Assembly (NCBI GenBank): GCA_015233365.1
Contig: JADFXU010000006.1
Coordinates: 33,040 to 97,039 of the forward strand
Length of the DNA: 64,000 bases
Source of the DNA: Nitrospirota bacterium
GTDB taxonomy: Bacteria > Nitrospirota > Thermodesulfovibrionia > Thermodesulfovibrionales > Dissulfurispiraceae
Direction of reading: 5' to 3'
The position numbers and the translations under genes were made by a program. Positions 43,940 through 54,608 of this stretch are shown here, piece after piece (position 1 is the first letter of the stretch; each line of letters opens with the position of its first letter). The notes beneath the pieces were generated by a model. The model was not told the origin of the DNA, made no database searches, and was given only the letters and a program-made list of their open reading frames with translations.

Positions 43940-46435
43940 TCACCAAACCCAAAACAGCCTGTTTATATTCATCCATTCATCCCTTATTCCCTTTGCTTCC
44001 GTGATCTGGAAATATTTCCAGGTCTTCACCAGTACCTTCCCGCTGTCCCCCTCGCTTATTTTTATCGCCCCTTCCCTGTCTGTCCTGAACACCCGGCAGC
44101 GGGCCCGGCACCTGGACAATACCTCTAAAGTTTCCGGATGCGGATGTCCGTAACTGTTATTGCGCCCCGCGCTGATAACCGCGATCTCCGGTGACACAGC
44201 GTTAATGAATATTTCAGAAGACGATGAGCGGCTGCCGTGGTGTGCGACTTTCAGTACCGTGCTTTTGATCCAACAACCGATATGGACCGCATCAGCTTCG
44301 CCCTCTTTTTCAAGGTCGCCGGTAAACAGAAATGAGGCTGCAGCACCCTGTACTCTCAACAGAAGCGAATCATTGTTCTCATCGAACCTCTTCCCGCTTC
44401 CGGAATAAAACCCCCTGTAAGGGTGAAGCGCCATAATACTATATCCCGCGCCGCGTATCGTGTCCCCTCTCTGAAGCCCCCTGTGTCCGGCGTTTCCAGG
44501 AAATCCTTCTTTATACTCCATCCGGCTGTTGTCCCAGATCTCATGAACTTTAAAATTATTAAGCAGATAGCCGGCGCCCCCGACATGGTCATTATCCGGA
44601 TGCGATAGTATCAGGGCGTCGATCTTATTAATGCCCCGGTATCGCAAAAACTCACCCACCTGGATACCGCTCTTGCCGGTGTCCATAATCATGGTACGGC
44701 GGTCGGGCAATTCTATTACTGCACCGTCACCCTGGCCCACATCGAGAAAGGTAACAGAGAGTCTGTCCTTTCCGGAAAAGGAGCAAACCAGAAAAATCGC
44801 CATCGGAACTATAGCAATGGCGCAGGGAAACAGCAAGGAGCGGAAAAGGGGAAACCGCCCCGCATGGATAGTGACAGTATAAATGCCGAGACCGGCATAA
44901 AAGAAAATCAGCAGGACGGCAGGAAATGCGGGGACACTTACGGCCATGAATTCCCATCGGCCCATATAATTAACAAAAGATAGAACGTGACTCGTGAGGG
45001 CATCAAGCACTGAGTACAGCGGAAAGACATTAAACAAAAGAAATGCAAACGAAGATAAAAAAGCCAATGGCAGAATGATAAAGCCTACGGCAGGAATAAC
45101 AATGAGGTTGGCAAGGGGTGAAACAATGGAAAAAATATGGAAGGAATTGATAATAAGCGGGGCAGTACCTGCATTTGCAGCAAAGGTTATGAGGACAGAA
45201 GACCTGGCATATGACACAATGGAAGACCTCATCCGGGAGAACACCGGGAACAATTCCGGGGAGAACAATTCCGGGGACACCTTACTTAATTCTGATGAAT
45301 TAAGTAAGGTGTCCCCGGAATTGTTCTTTTTATCGCGCGACTCTTCGCCGCCTGCAACTATCCCAATGCATAGCACGGATACAAACGATAACTGAAACGA
45401 CAAGTCGGTCAATGAATCCGGCCGGTAAAGGACAATGAGAAAAACGGCAGCCGTCAGGCTGTTCAGCCAGAATCTCTTTCTCTCAAGTAAAAGACCGAAC
45501 AGAAAAAAACATATCATTATGAATGCCCTGAAAGTACCGAAATCCGGTGGCGATATGCCCAGGTAGCCGATCATAAGAGGCAAACAGACCAGGGCGGCGA
45601 TTTGAGAGGGCGAAGTATAAAGCGTGAGCACCGAGAAGAGTTTATACGGGAGGGCCTTGACAAGAAAACGGGTCGACTGGAAAAAAAAGAACAAAAGCAG
45701 ACCAAAGTGCAGTCCGGCTTTATGCAGTATATGAGAGAGCCCTGTGACACTGAAGTAATTGTTTGTTTCCTTTGTCAGCAGTCCGCGCTCTCCGGTGATC
45801 AGTGCCATGATGAAAGGTGCCGAGCCCGGTGAAAGAGAATTTTTTATGGCGGTATTCAACCGTTCCCGCAATGCCCCGAAGAATTTTACGGGCCGTTCCC
45901 AGACCTGACCGGATGGACCATTCACAGGATCTATTTGGACCGCATAGCCGGAAACCGATGGCCTGACGCCCGGATTCATAAAGTAAGCATCGGCAGGAAT
46001 GCGCACCCTGACAGAATAGGGCATGCCAGGAGTCATGGGTCTATCGCCTGCAATGCGCATCTCCCGTAAGATTATTTTTTTACCGTTGCTGTCAGCCGCT
46101 TCGGAGACATCCAGGACATGCGAAAAGCCTCCCATGCGTGAAAACAGGGGAACCGGCCCGGAGCGCACAGTGCCCTTAATCGAAATCGTTGTGCCTGCAA
46201 TAGACGAGACCGGCTCCGGGGGCACAGTGCGAAAATGCGCGGAGCAGAAACCGAGGACCGCCATGAGGACCACGCCGGAAATCGACAAGGGCCGGCGCCT
46301 TTTCCAGGCAACAGCCTTTTTGGAGAAAAATGGAAGGAGCAGTGCCGACAACAGAAGACTGGTTACCGGGAAAAAACGGTATACATAAACAAGAGCGGAA
46401 CCGTAAATGAATGCGATGGCATACTGCACGATCAA
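43940..46435 (-). CDS. comEC: ComEC/Rec2 DNA-uptake channel protein
   Basis: 831 residues. N-terminal DUF4131-like domain, a long polytopic membrane core, and a C-terminal metallo-beta-lactamase domain with LSHPDNDHVGG and KVAHHGSRSS. It takes up single-stranded DNA in naturally competent cells, consistent with the type IV pili at 4-9 kb. The reading frame is open through an inserted hairpin repeat (45246-45327) that adds about 30 residues to a loop in the membrane core. The C-terminus is a few residues longer than usual. Confidence 0.93.
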   Translation of the reverse strand: MIVQYAIAFIYGSALVYVYRFFPVTSLLLSALLLPFFSKKAVAWKRRRPLSISGVVLMAVLGFCSAHFRTVPPEPVSSIAGTTISIKGTVRSGPVPLFSRMGGFSHVLDVSEAADSNGKKIILREMRIAGDRPMTPGMPYSVRVRIPADAYFMNPGVRPSVSGYAVQIDPVNGPSGQVWERPVKFFGALRERLNTAIKNSLSPGSAPFIMALITGERGLLTKETNNYFSVTGLSHILHKAGLHFGLLLFFFFQSTRFLVKALPYKLFSVLTLYTSPSQIAALVCLPLMIGYLGISPPDFGTFRAFIMICFFLFGLLLERKRFWLNSLTAAVFLIVLYRPDSLTDLSFQLSFVSVLCIGIVAGGEESRDKKNNSGDTLLNSSELSKVSPELFSPELFPVFSRMRSSIVSYARSSVLITFAANAGTAPLIINSFHIFSIVSPLANLIVIPAVGFIILPLAFLSSFAFLLFNVFPLYSVLDALTSHVLSFVNYMGRWEFMAVSVPAFPAVLLIFFYAGLGIYTVTIHAGRFPLFRSLLFPCAIAIVPMAIFLVCSFSGKDRLSVTFLDVGQGDGAVIELPDRRTMIMDTGKSGIQVGEFLRYRGINKIDALILSHPDNDHVGGAGYLLNNFKVHEIWDNSRMEYKEGFPGNAGHRGLQRGDTIRGAGYSIMALHPYRGFYSGSGKRFDENNDSLLLRVQGAAASFLFTGDLEKEGEADAVHIGCWIKSTVLKVAHHGSRSSSSEIFINAVSPEIAVISAGRNNSYGHPHPETLEVLSRCRARCRVFRTDREGAIKISEGDSGKVLVKTWKYFQITEAKGIRDEWMNINRLFWVW
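45246..45327. repeat. 31-bp perfect hairpin (GGGGACAC type) inserted in comEC
   Basis: Arms 45262-45292 and 45297-45327 are exact reverse complements across the loop TGAT. The core CCGGGGACACCTTACTTAA repeats on the other strand. A partial extra copy (GGAACAATTCCGGGG) precedes it at 45247-45261. The whole element reads in frame in comEC, adding a Asn/Ser/Glu/Leu-rich segment. It is an REP-like palindrome. Confidence 0.9.
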
Positions 46436-46549
46436 ACGTTATCATAGCCTAAGAGTCTCCGGCAAAATCGCCTTTTCATCATTAAATCCCTCCGGGCTGA
46501 AATTGCACTTCGTTTTGATGTACAATGTTATCAAAAAAAGGAGGGCCGA

Positions 46550-47824
46550 TTGATAATCAATTTTCATGAAAGAATACATGTTGACGACAAGAACATCTGC
46601 AAGTTGTTCATGCATGAAATCAGTGAACTTTATACGGACATGGAACTGGCAGCGGAAGAGCTGGAATTGCTTGCCATGCCGAGGCGTTCTTTCACAGTGC
46701 ATTTCCCGGTGAGAATGGATTCCGGAAAGACAAGGATGTTCATAGGACACCGCGTTCAGTACAACGACGCAAGGGGGCCGGCAAAGGGCGGCATCAGGTT
46801 CCATCCCGACCTGACTATTGATGATGTAAAGGACCTGGCGTTTCTGATGGTACTCAAATGCGCAGTGGCGAATATTCCTTTCGGGGGTTCGAAGGGAGGC
46901 GTTATTGTCGATCCAAAGCAGTTGAGCGGGAATGAACTGGAACTGCTGACGAGAAGTTACGTCCGGGCAATCAATAATTTCATAGGCCCCTTCAAAGACA
47001 TACCGGCCCCCGACGTGTTTACCGGTGAAAAGATAATGGTCTGGATCATGGATGAGTTCGAAAGAATAAAAGGCGAACACGTCCCGGCTGTTGTTACGGG
47101 AAAACCGGTTGAACTGGGAGGCACAAAAGCCAGGAATTATTCTACCGCCCTTGGAGGCATCTATGTCCTCGAAGAGGCGATGAAGAAACTGAATATGGGG
47201 CAAGAAGGAGCCAGGGTAGCTATACAGGGATTCGGCAATGTAGGGAAAAATGCGGCGCGCCTATTTTTCGAGAGAGGGTACAAAGTTGTCGCGGTCAGCG
47301 CTACGGGAGGAGGCATAATTGACCAGGCAGGCCTGGACATACAAAAAGTAATATCGCATCAGGAGTCCCGGGGAAGCCTGCTCGACTTCGCCGGCGCCGC
47401 TGACATAACGAACCAGGAATTGTTGGCATGCGACTGCGATGTCCTTGTGCCGGCTGCCCTTTCAGACCAAATCCACAATGGCAATGCGGACAATGTGAAA
47501 GCCCGGATCATCCTGGAACTTGCCAATGCGCCGACAACAATAGATGCAGACAAGATTTTTTTCAACAAAAATATTTTTGTCATACCCGACGTGCTGGCAA
47601 ACGCCGGCGGAGTGGTAGTCAGTTATTTTGAGTGGAGCCAAAACCTCAACAGCAGTTACTGGACAGAAGAAGAGGTCCTGCGCAATCTGAAAAATATCAT
47701 GGTCAACTCCTTTAACGATGTGTATGCCGCATGCAGCCATGAATACTGCCGGATGAGAAGGTCCGCTTACCGGCTAGCCATAAAACGCGTGCTCGAAGCC
47801 GAGAGACTGCGGGGAAATCTATAA
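46550..47824 (+). CDS. Glutamate/Leu/Phe/Val dehydrogenase family
   Basis: 424 residues from TTG 46550 (GGAGGG upstream). The substrate lysine is in GPAKGGIRFHPD, the catalytic lysine in KCAVANIPFGGSKGG, and the NAD(P)-binding glycines in IQGFGNVGKNAA. It most probably deaminates glutamate to 2-oxoglutarate, but family members with leucine or valine as substrates cannot be excluded. It lies convergent to putA; both could work in proline degradation. Confidence 0.93.
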   Translation: MIINFHERIHVDDKNICKLFMHEISELYTDMELAAEELELLAMPRRSFTVHFPVRMDSGKTRMFIGHRVQYNDARGPAKGGIRFHPDLTIDDVKDLAFLMVLKCAVANIPFGGSKGGVIVDPKQLSGNELELLTRSYVRAINNFIGPFKDIPAPDVFTGEKIMVWIMDEFERIKGEHVPAVVTGKPVELGGTKARNYSTALGGIYVLEEAMKKLNMGQEGARVAIQGFGNVGKNAARLFFERGYKVVAVSATGGGIIDQAGLDIQKVISHQESRGSLLDFAGAADITNQELLACDCDVLVPAALSDQIHNGNADNVKARIILELANAPTTIDADKIFFNKNIFVIPDVLANAGGVVVSYFEWSQNLNSSYWTEEEVLRNLKNIMVNSFNDVYAACSHEYCRMRRSAYRLAIKRVLEAERLRGNL

Positions 47825-50734
47825 AGGAGTTATCCCTTTTCGCAGGGTATTTTCACTTATGGATTTCGGGTCCATAAATTGCAAAAGATAATCAGGCCCT
47901 CCGGCTTTCGACCCTGTACCCGACATCCCGACGCCGCCGAAAGGCTGTCGCCCCACAAGTGCGCCGGTAATCTTTCTGTTGATGTAGACGTTGCCTGCGC
48001 GGAAAGCATCTTTCGCCTTCCGGATAACTGCAGGGCTCCTCGAAAAAATGCCCCCGGTCAAAGCATAGTCGCTACTATTGGCTATTGCTATTGCTTCGTC
48101 TATGTCCGCCGCTTTTATGACCGAAACCACAGGGCCGAATATCTCTTCGCGGGCCACGGCAGCCTCCGGCCTTACCTCAAACATAACCGGACCTGCATAG
48201 TATCCCCCGCCCGGAAAGGGCCCGCCTTTTTCAGGTGTAAACAGTTTCCCTTCCTGATTTCCCTTTTCTATGTATCTCTTCACTTTTTCCATTGCTTCAT
48301 TGTCTATAAGCGGGCCCATGAATGTGGCCGGGTCTTCAGGAGGCCCGATTTTGATACTCCTCATGGCCTCTTTGAACCGGCTGCAGAATTCACTGTACAC
48401 ACCCGGTAAAACAATGACCCGTGAGCACGCGGAACATTTCTGGCCCTGATATCCAAAAGCAGATGCCAGAACGCCCTTCACAGCTTCATCGAGATCAGCC
48501 GTATCATCAATTATGACGGCATTCTTCCCGCCCATCTCTGCAATGACCCTTTTCACATTTGCCTGACCCTGATGGGTTTCGCCCGCAAGCCTGATAATCC
48601 TCAGTCCAACATCTTTCGACCCGGTAAATGCGATGAGGTCCACTCCAGGATGGGACACCAGGAACTCCCCTACTTCCTGTCCGGGGCCAGGCAGATACTG
48701 AAGGACTTCAGGGGGCAATCCGGCTGCCCTGAAAACCGCGACGAGTTGCCATGCAATAACAGGCGACAGCCCCGACGGTTTGAGAATAACGCAATTACCT
48801 GTGACAAGTGCTGCAGATGCCATTCCGGTAATTATGGCAAGAGGAAAGTTCCACGGGGATATGACCACCGCTGTCCCCCTGGGTCCGTAAAGGTATTCGT
48901 TAACCTCCCCTGGATAGCGTCCGGTATATTTCGGTTTCGCAATTTCGATCATCTGCCTGCCGTAGTATTCAAGATAGTCGATGGCCTCGGCAACATCGCT
49001 GTCAGCCTCCATAATGGGTTTCCCCACCTCGTAAAGTTCAAGCGCAGCGAGCTTGAATCTCCTCTTTCTCATTTCCTCTGCAGCCGTGAACAGATAGCCG
49101 GCCCTGGTCTCAGGCGGCGTACTGCGCCAAGACGCATGTGCTGCCCTCGCCCGGCTGACAGCCTCCTCCGCATTCCTTCGGGAAGCAGACGATATTCTTC
49201 CTATAACCTCGGCGGGCGCAGCAGGGTTTACAGACAGCGTCTCAGCGTCCGTAAAAAGCTCGCGGCCTCCCACAAAGAGGGGATATCTTCGCCCCATTTC
49301 TCTTCTGAGGGAACTCAGGCCATTTCTCATCTCTTGTCTGTTTTCGTATTTTGAAAAATCCGTTGCAGGCTCGTTTCCGAATAAATCCCCGGACTCCGCC
49401 GGAATGCCTCCCGACGCGTCCGGAACTCTTACAAGCTCCTCGAAAGACATCCTTTCCGCAAACGATTTTCTGAGAAAAGATTCATTGGAGGTGTTCTCAA
49501 GTATTCTCCTCACCAGGTATGCCATGCCGGGGATGAGTTCTCCGATCGGGCAATAGACCCTGACAGGCATTTTCTTCAACGCCCTTCTTATCGGTTCACC
49601 CATGCCGTAAAGGGTCTGGAACTCGAATTGCTCTCCGTCAAGATTCAAATCTTCGGCAAGGACAATGGCGTTGCTTATGCTCCTTATATTATGCGTAGCG
49701 ATAGCGGGATATACGACATCGATGTTTTGAAAAAGTATCCCTGTAAGCGTTTCGTAATTGCGGTCTGTCTCGTCTTTTTCCAGGAATACGGGGACCGGCC
49801 AGCCTTTTTGCCTGTTTACCGCGATCTCATAATCCCAGTATGCTCCCTTTACCAGACGGACAGTTATCCGCCGCCCGTTGCACTTCGCCCAATCCAGAAG
49901 CGACAGGAGATCTTCTCTCGTTTCTTTAAGATAAGACTGAAGGGCTATCCCGGCCCATTGAAAATCTTTATAATCGTCGAGAATACTTTTAAAGACTGCT
50001 ATTGCGAGGTCTTTATAATAGTAATGCTCCATATCGAAAGTAATAGATGCATCGAGTGCCTTTGCCTTTTCAAATACAGGCCTCAGGCCGTCTTTTATTT
50101 TTTGGACCGAACCTTCCCAGTTCAAGGGCTCTATTTGAGAATAAAACGATGATATTTTAAGCGAAATGTCAAGCCTGTTTCCGCTGGACTGCTGCCCTTG
50201 ATCTGCGGCAAAAGACGGCGCAAGAAAATCCAGTGCCTCCAGATATCTGGCGGCATATCGGCTCGCTTCGATATCGCTCACGACCGCTTCGCCCAGAAGA
50301 TCGATGCTCAATGCCGCACCGTCTCCCCTCAGTTTCTGAATGGACATTAAGGCATCTTCCGGGTCAGCTCCAGCAATAAATTGACCGGCAAGTGATTTTA
50401 CCGAAGCCCTTATGACCCCCGCAATAATACGGGGGACGACTGTTCCTCTCGAAAAGCGGTCTATCGCCTTTCGTATAATCGATGGCGCATCCGCGATCTC
50501 GTCGAAATATTCCCTGAACAGTCTGAGCACAAGGGCATCGGTCTTCAGGCCCGGCAGGACATCGGTAAACCTCAGGAGCTGTATTTTGAAAGCGTCATCC
50601 CGCATGGCCCATTGCATAATCCTGCCTTTCCATCTCTTATTGTCGAAAATGGCAGGCTTCTCATCCCTCAGGACTGAAAACAGTTCGAACGCTTTTCCCC
50701 TTATGCGGGCTTCAAAAGGGTGATTTTGCATCAT
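47819..50734 (-). CDS. putA: Bifunctional proline dehydrogenase / glutamate semialdehyde dehydrogenase (PutA)
   Basis: 971 residues. N-terminal helical and TIM-barrel proline dehydrogenase (KGAYWDYEIAVNRQKGW; RIRRALK-type FAD site), then an ALDH domain with FTGSKDVG, catalytic Glu in AEMGGKNAVI and catalytic Cys in GYQGQKCSACSR. It oxidises proline to glutamate. It overlaps nudC by four bases. No DNA-binding domain is present. The length suits the short PutA type. Confidence 0.95.
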   Translation of the reverse strand: MMQNHPFEARIRGKAFELFSVLRDEKPAIFDNKRWKGRIMQWAMRDDAFKIQLLRFTDVLPGLKTDALVLRLFREYFDEIADAPSIIRKAIDRFSRGTVVPRIIAGVIRASVKSLAGQFIAGADPEDALMSIQKLRGDGAALSIDLLGEAVVSDIEASRYAARYLEALDFLAPSFAADQGQQSSGNRLDISLKISSFYSQIEPLNWEGSVQKIKDGLRPVFEKAKALDASITFDMEHYYYKDLAIAVFKSILDDYKDFQWAGIALQSYLKETREDLLSLLDWAKCNGRRITVRLVKGAYWDYEIAVNRQKGWPVPVFLEKDETDRNYETLTGILFQNIDVVYPAIATHNIRSISNAIVLAEDLNLDGEQFEFQTLYGMGEPIRRALKKMPVRVYCPIGELIPGMAYLVRRILENTSNESFLRKSFAERMSFEELVRVPDASGGIPAESGDLFGNEPATDFSKYENRQEMRNGLSSLRREMGRRYPLFVGGRELFTDAETLSVNPAAPAEVIGRISSASRRNAEEAVSRARAAHASWRSTPPETRAGYLFTAAEEMRKRRFKLAALELYEVGKPIMEADSDVAEAIDYLEYYGRQMIEIAKPKYTGRYPGEVNEYLYGPRGTAVVISPWNFPLAIITGMASAALVTGNCVILKPSGLSPVIAWQLVAVFRAAGLPPEVLQYLPGPGQEVGEFLVSHPGVDLIAFTGSKDVGLRIIRLAGETHQGQANVKRVIAEMGGKNAVIIDDTADLDEAVKGVLASAFGYQGQKCSACSRVIVLPGVYSEFCSRFKEAMRSIKIGPPEDPATFMGPLIDNEAMEKVKRYIEKGNQEGKLFTPEKGGPFPGGGYYAGPVMFEVRPEAAVAREEIFGPVVSVIKAADIDEAIAIANSSDYALTGGIFSRSPAVIRKAKDAFRAGNVYINRKITGALVGRQPFGGVGMSGTGSKAGGPDYLLQFMDPKSISENTLRKGITPL

Positions 50735-51549
50735 TCCCCTGCTCCCTCTGTAAAGAAATCTATCAACCTGCGCGCAATTGTCCCGGTACGCGGCAGGACA
50801 GGCAGGTTATTTGACGTGAACCACGCGGCATCGACAATCTCGGATTCATCGATCCTGATTTCCCCACTTTCATAGTCAGCCATAAAACCGACCATTAACG
50901 AATTGGGAAACGGCCAGGGTTGGCTTCCGAAATAACGTATATTTTTGACCTCTATCCCGACCTCTTCCCTGACCTCTCTTTTAACAGTTTCTTCAAAAGT
51001 TTCCCCAGGCTCCACAAAGCCCGCCAATACACTGTAAAACGCCTTCCGGAAACGATGGGATTGGGCCAGAAGTATCTCAGCCCCCCTGACTACAGCCACG
51101 ATTATTGCCGGGGATATCTCAGGATAAATTACAAGACCGCAACAGGGGCATTCCCTGGCCCTTTCACCGGCTTTCGGTCCGGTGCGGCCTCCGCATCTGC
51201 CGCAAAACTGATGCGTCCGTTCCCAATGGATGATTTGAAAAGCCCTGCCCGCAGCCGAAAAAAACTCCTCATCCAGAAGGCCTACCAGCGGACGCAATTC
51301 CTGAAAAGACATCCCTTTCGGATCAGCGGCATTCCCGTCAACTTCAGCAGTGTAACAATTGACTCCGTTCAGTGCTCCAAGATAGTGCGATCGGATGATT
51401 TTCTGATCGAGTACAGTTATATCTTCGGAGTCCGGCACGTCAGCACCGGTTTCAGCCAGCCTGACCAATAAGGCGTCCCCACGAAAAACGAACCATAAGT
51501 CCGGCTTGCTATGTACTGTTTCAGGACTGAAGGAAATTGAAAAAGACAT
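50731..51549 (-). CDS. nudC: NADH pyrophosphatase/decapping Nudix hydrolase NudC
   Basis: 272 residues. A central zinc ribbon (CGRCGGRTGP; CPCCG) precedes the Nudix box GFVEPGETFEETVKREVREE. It splits NAD(H) and removes NAD caps from RNA. The start overlaps putA, so the two share a transcript. The family SQPWPFPNSLM motif is intact. Confidence 0.93.
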   Translation of the reverse strand: MSFSISFSPETVHSKPDLWFVFRGDALLVRLAETGADVPDSEDITVLDQKIIRSHYLGALNGVNCYTAEVDGNAADPKGMSFQELRPLVGLLDEEFFSAAGRAFQIIHWERTHQFCGRCGGRTGPKAGERARECPCCGLVIYPEISPAIIVAVVRGAEILLAQSHRFRKAFYSVLAGFVEPGETFEETVKREVREEVGIEVKNIRYFGSQPWPFPNSLMVGFMADYESGEIRIDESEIVDAAWFTSNNLPVLPRTGTIARRLIDFFTEGAGE

Positions 51550-51710
51550 GATGATTAATTATAGCAAAATTCAGAAATGCTTCTACTCCGCCGAGCGTTC
51601 CTCACGAGAGCCATTCTTTCGGTGAATAGAGATTTTTTTGTGGATTCTTGCCATAGCTGACTGTTATTATATCCGCGTTGCAACCAATACCGCGTAAAAA
51701 AGGGATGCTT

Positions 51711-53057
51711 ATGGCTTATAAAGCATGGTTTCAGTGCATCAACCCGCAGTGCAGGGCCACATACCCTCTTAACACGATTATCTACCGCTGCGAAAACTGC
51801 AGTTCTCTTCTGGAAGTGACGCATGATATGCAGGCCCTCGCGGACCGCAGCTCAAAGGAATGGACGAAGCTATTCGAGGAACGGTACAAGTCCACCGAAT
51901 GGCCTTATGGATCGGGCGTATGGAGCAAGAAGGAATGGGTACTGCCCCAGATCAGCGACGACAATATCGTATCTCTCTATGAGGGCGGCACCAACCTGTT
52001 CTGGGCCGAGCGTTTCGGCAAGATGCTGGGAATGGGAGACCTGTGGATCAAGCTTTGCGGCAACTCCCACAGCGGCTCATTCAAAGACCTCGGCATGACA
52101 GTGCTGGTGTCACAGGTCAAGCAGATGATAAGCGAAGGGGCTCCGATCCGGGCCGTGGCGTGCGCGTCCACAGGCGATACTTCTGCCGCACTGGCGGTTT
52201 ATTGTGCGGCTGCCGGTATCCAGTCTGTCGTGCTTTTGCCAAAGGGCAAGATTTCGGTCGCACAGTTGATTCAACCGATCGCTAATGGTTCTCTGGTCCT
52301 GTCACTCGACACAGATTTCGATGGATGTATGGCAGTCGTGAAGGAAATCACGAAGGACGAAACCATCTATCTGGCAAATTCAATGAACTCTTTGCGCATC
52401 GAGGGGCAAAAGACAGTAGGTATCGAGATCTGCCAGCAATTCGACTGGAAGTTGCCGGACGTGATAATTATTCCGGGCGGCAACCTCGGCAATGTCTCAG
52501 CGCTCGGCAACGGCCTGCTCATGATGAAAAATCTCGGGCTTGTTGACTCTCTGCCGCGCCTTGTCGTCGCTCAGGCGGAGAGGTCGAATCCCCTGTACCG
52601 TTCATACCTTAAGAATTTCGAGACCTTCGAGCCTATCCAGGCCGGTAAAACCCTGGCAAGCGCGATCCAGATAGGCAATCCGGTCAGCGTCGAGAAGGCC
52701 ATCCGTACATTGAAGCACTTCAATGGCATTGTCGAGCAAGCCACTGAAGACGAACTGGCCGATGCCGCTGCCCTGGGAGACACGGCAGGTATGTTCTGCT
52801 GCCCGCACACCGGAGTTGCACTCGCTGCCCTTATCAAGCTGCTCAAGGAAGGCAAGATAGATAAATCCGAGCGTGTCGTTGTGATCTCCACTGCTCATGG
52901 GTTGAAATTCACGGACTTCAAAGTCCGCTATCACGAGGGAACACTGGATATCCCCAGCCGTTTCGCCAATAAACCGATAGAGGTGCCGGCCACTGTGGAT
53001 GCAGTAAAAGAAGCCCTCGCTCAAGCTCTGCAAAACAGGAGGAACACTGATGTCTAA
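51711..53057 (+). CDS. Threonine synthase-like PLP enzyme (second copy)
   Basis: 448 residues from ATG 51711 (an in-frame ATG at 51705 and one at 51678 are possible). N-terminal zinc ribbon CINPQCR and CENC, then [10 protein letters not shown] (PLP lysine) and [12 protein letters not shown]. It differs from the 28 kb thrC in length and in the substrate loop. It overlaps the next gene by eight bases. A sulfur-amino-acid or cysteate-type substrate is possible because of its MetY/MetZ partner; this is inference. Confidence 0.88.
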   Translation: MAYKAWFQCINPQCRATYPLNTIIYRCENCSSLLEVTHDMQALADRSSKEWTKLFEERYKSTEWPYGSGVWSKKEWVLPQISDDNIVSLYEGGTNLFWAERFGKMLGMGDLWIKLCGNSHSGSFKDLGMTVLVSQVKQMISEGAPIRAVACASTGDTSAALAVYCAAAGIQSVVLLPKGKISVAQLIQPIANGSLVLSLDTDFDGCMAVVKEITKDETIYLANSMNSLRIEGQKTVGIEICQQFDWKLPDVIIIPGGNLGNVSALGNGLLMMKNLGLVDSLPRLVVAQAERSNPLYRSYLKNFETFEPIQAGKTLASAIQIGNPVSVEKAIRTLKHFNGIVEQATEDELADAAALGDTAGMFCCPHTGVALAALIKLLKEGKIDKSERVVVISTAHGLKFTDFKVRYHEGTLDIPSRFANKPIEVPATVDAVKEALAQALQNRRNTDV

Positions 53058-54255
53058 AAAGTCTTCGAACGGGAATTGGAAACCCTCAACCCTGGCCATC
53101 CACGGTCCCGGGCGGCTCCCCAAAGCCCATTATTCGGTCTCAACGCCTATTGTGCAGACTTCCAATTACTATTTCGACACCACCGCCGAAGTCCTGGAGT
53201 TTATGACGGAAAAAAGCAAAGGCCGCATGATACGCGAACACGAATACGGCAGATACGGCAATCCGACACAGCAGGAGTGTGAGAGGAAACTGGCAGCAGT
53301 CGAAGGAGCGGAGCGGGCAGTGCTTTTCTCGACCGGCATGAGCGCCGTGATCCTGACGCTGATGACCTATATGAAGCGCTCCGGCCATATTATATTCACA
53401 AATGATTGCTACCGCCAGACACGTGATTTCGCAACCAACATGCTGTCGGAGTTCGGCATAGAAGTCTCTATGGTAGACCCGACTGCACAAGCTATCGGGG
53501 AAGCCATTCGGCCTAATACCAACATTATTTTTACCGAATCGCCGACCAATCCCTACCTGCGCGTTCTGGATACGCCTGCGGTGGTGAAAATAGCCAGGAA
53601 ACATCGTATTATGACAATAATCGATGCCACGATGGGGACTCCTTACAATATGAAGCCTCTGGAAATGGGAGTCGATATTGTCGTACACTCTGCAACCAAG
53701 TATCTGGGCGGTCACAACGACTTGCTGGCAGGAGTCGCCCTCGGCAACCATAAGAAGCTCGATCCCCTGTACCGCATGCAGAGAATGATCGGGGCTACAC
53801 CCGGCCCGTTCACCTGCTTTTTACTTGAACGGGGTTTGAAGACCTTTGCTCTCAGGATGGAGCACCATAATCGCGCAGGAATGACCATTGCGCGTATGCT
53901 TGAGTCGCACCCAAAGATAGAAAAAGTCTGGTACCCCGGTCTCAAGTCACATCCGGATTATAAGGTTGCGAAAAAGCAGATGCGCGGTTTCGGCAGCCTG
54001 ATCTCTTTCCTCGTAAAGGGCGGCGACAGGGAGACACGGAAGTTCATTGATGCGCTGAAATTATTCCTGATAACTCCAAGCCTCGGCGGGACCGAGAGCC
54101 TTGTGACGCAGATGTGGGTGATGTCGTTCTTCGACTATCCCGAGGAGTTCAGGCGCTCCATAGGGATGGTGGACAATCTTGTTCGCATAGCCCTGGGACT
54201 GGAAGATGTGGACGACCTGATAGCCGATCTGAATCAGGCCTTGGACAAAATCTGA
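53050..54255 (+). CDS. MetY/MetZ/cystathionine gamma-synthase-family PLP enzyme
   Basis: 401 residues, Cys/Met metabolism PLP fold. [20 protein letters not shown], the phosphate-binding [11 protein letters not shown] with the PLP lysine, and the C-terminal [10 protein letters not shown] are visible. The family covers O-acyl-homoserine sulfhydrylases, cystathionine synthases and lyases; the exact reaction cannot be fixed by eye. Overlap with the preceding threonine-synthase-like gene points to a joint role, perhaps with O-phosphohomoserine as shared substrate. Confidence 0.9.
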   Translation: MSKKSSNGNWKPSTLAIHGPGRLPKAHYSVSTPIVQTSNYYFDTTAEVLEFMTEKSKGRMIREHEYGRYGNPTQQECERKLAAVEGAERAVLFSTGMSAVILTLMTYMKRSGHIIFTNDCYRQTRDFATNMLSEFGIEVSMVDPTAQAIGEAIRPNTNIIFTESPTNPYLRVLDTPAVVKIARKHRIMTIIDATMGTPYNMKPLEMGVDIVVHSATKYLGGHNDLLAGVALGNHKKLDPLYRMQRMIGATPGPFTCFLLERGLKTFALRMEHHNRAGMTIARMLESHPKIEKVWYPGLKSHPDYKVAKKQMRGFGSLISFLVKGGDRETRKFIDALKLFLITPSLGGTESLVTQMWVMSFFDYPEEFRRSIGMVDNLVRIALGLEDVDDLIADLNQALDKI

Positions 54256-54608
54256 CGGTCTCGGAAATAACACGTGATGCTCTGCTTCGCAAGAATTCGA
54301 TTAACCTATAATGTACTTAAAGTCAGTGGGAGAGCCAGTAGACAAAAGACGATTGTTTTTTCTGGTAACACGCACCCTGAGTTCGATGCCGAACTATGAA
54401 GATAATTATCGAAAATCGTCATCACAATCGCACTTGAGCTAGTCGTTAATATCATATCCAATGATCTGGCAGCAAGGTTTTTTTCCATTGCATATTGCCG
54501 GCCCGATATAGAGAATATTCATCCGCACAGCATGTCCTTGACAATCGTCCTTTATTGTTTTACTCTATCCTCAATTCAGACCGAGAGGAACATCGGGCAT
54601 AACCTTAT
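54256..54608. other. 350-bp intergenic region ahead of the REC-LpxC gene
   Basis: No gene is visible. It holds one good promoter candidate near its right end (54538-54566). An A/T-rich stretch at about 54380-54480 has no recognised repeat. No terminator hairpin is evident after the MetY/MetZ-like gene. Confidence 0.5.
54538..54566 (+). promoter_or_regulatory. Candidate promoter of the REC-LpxC gene
   Basis: A consensus TTGACA at 54538-54543 and TACTCT at 54561-54566 are 17 bases apart. The predicted start is about 35 bases before the ATG at 54609. No strong Shine-Dalgarno sequence follows; GAGAGG lies too far upstream. Confidence 0.45.
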
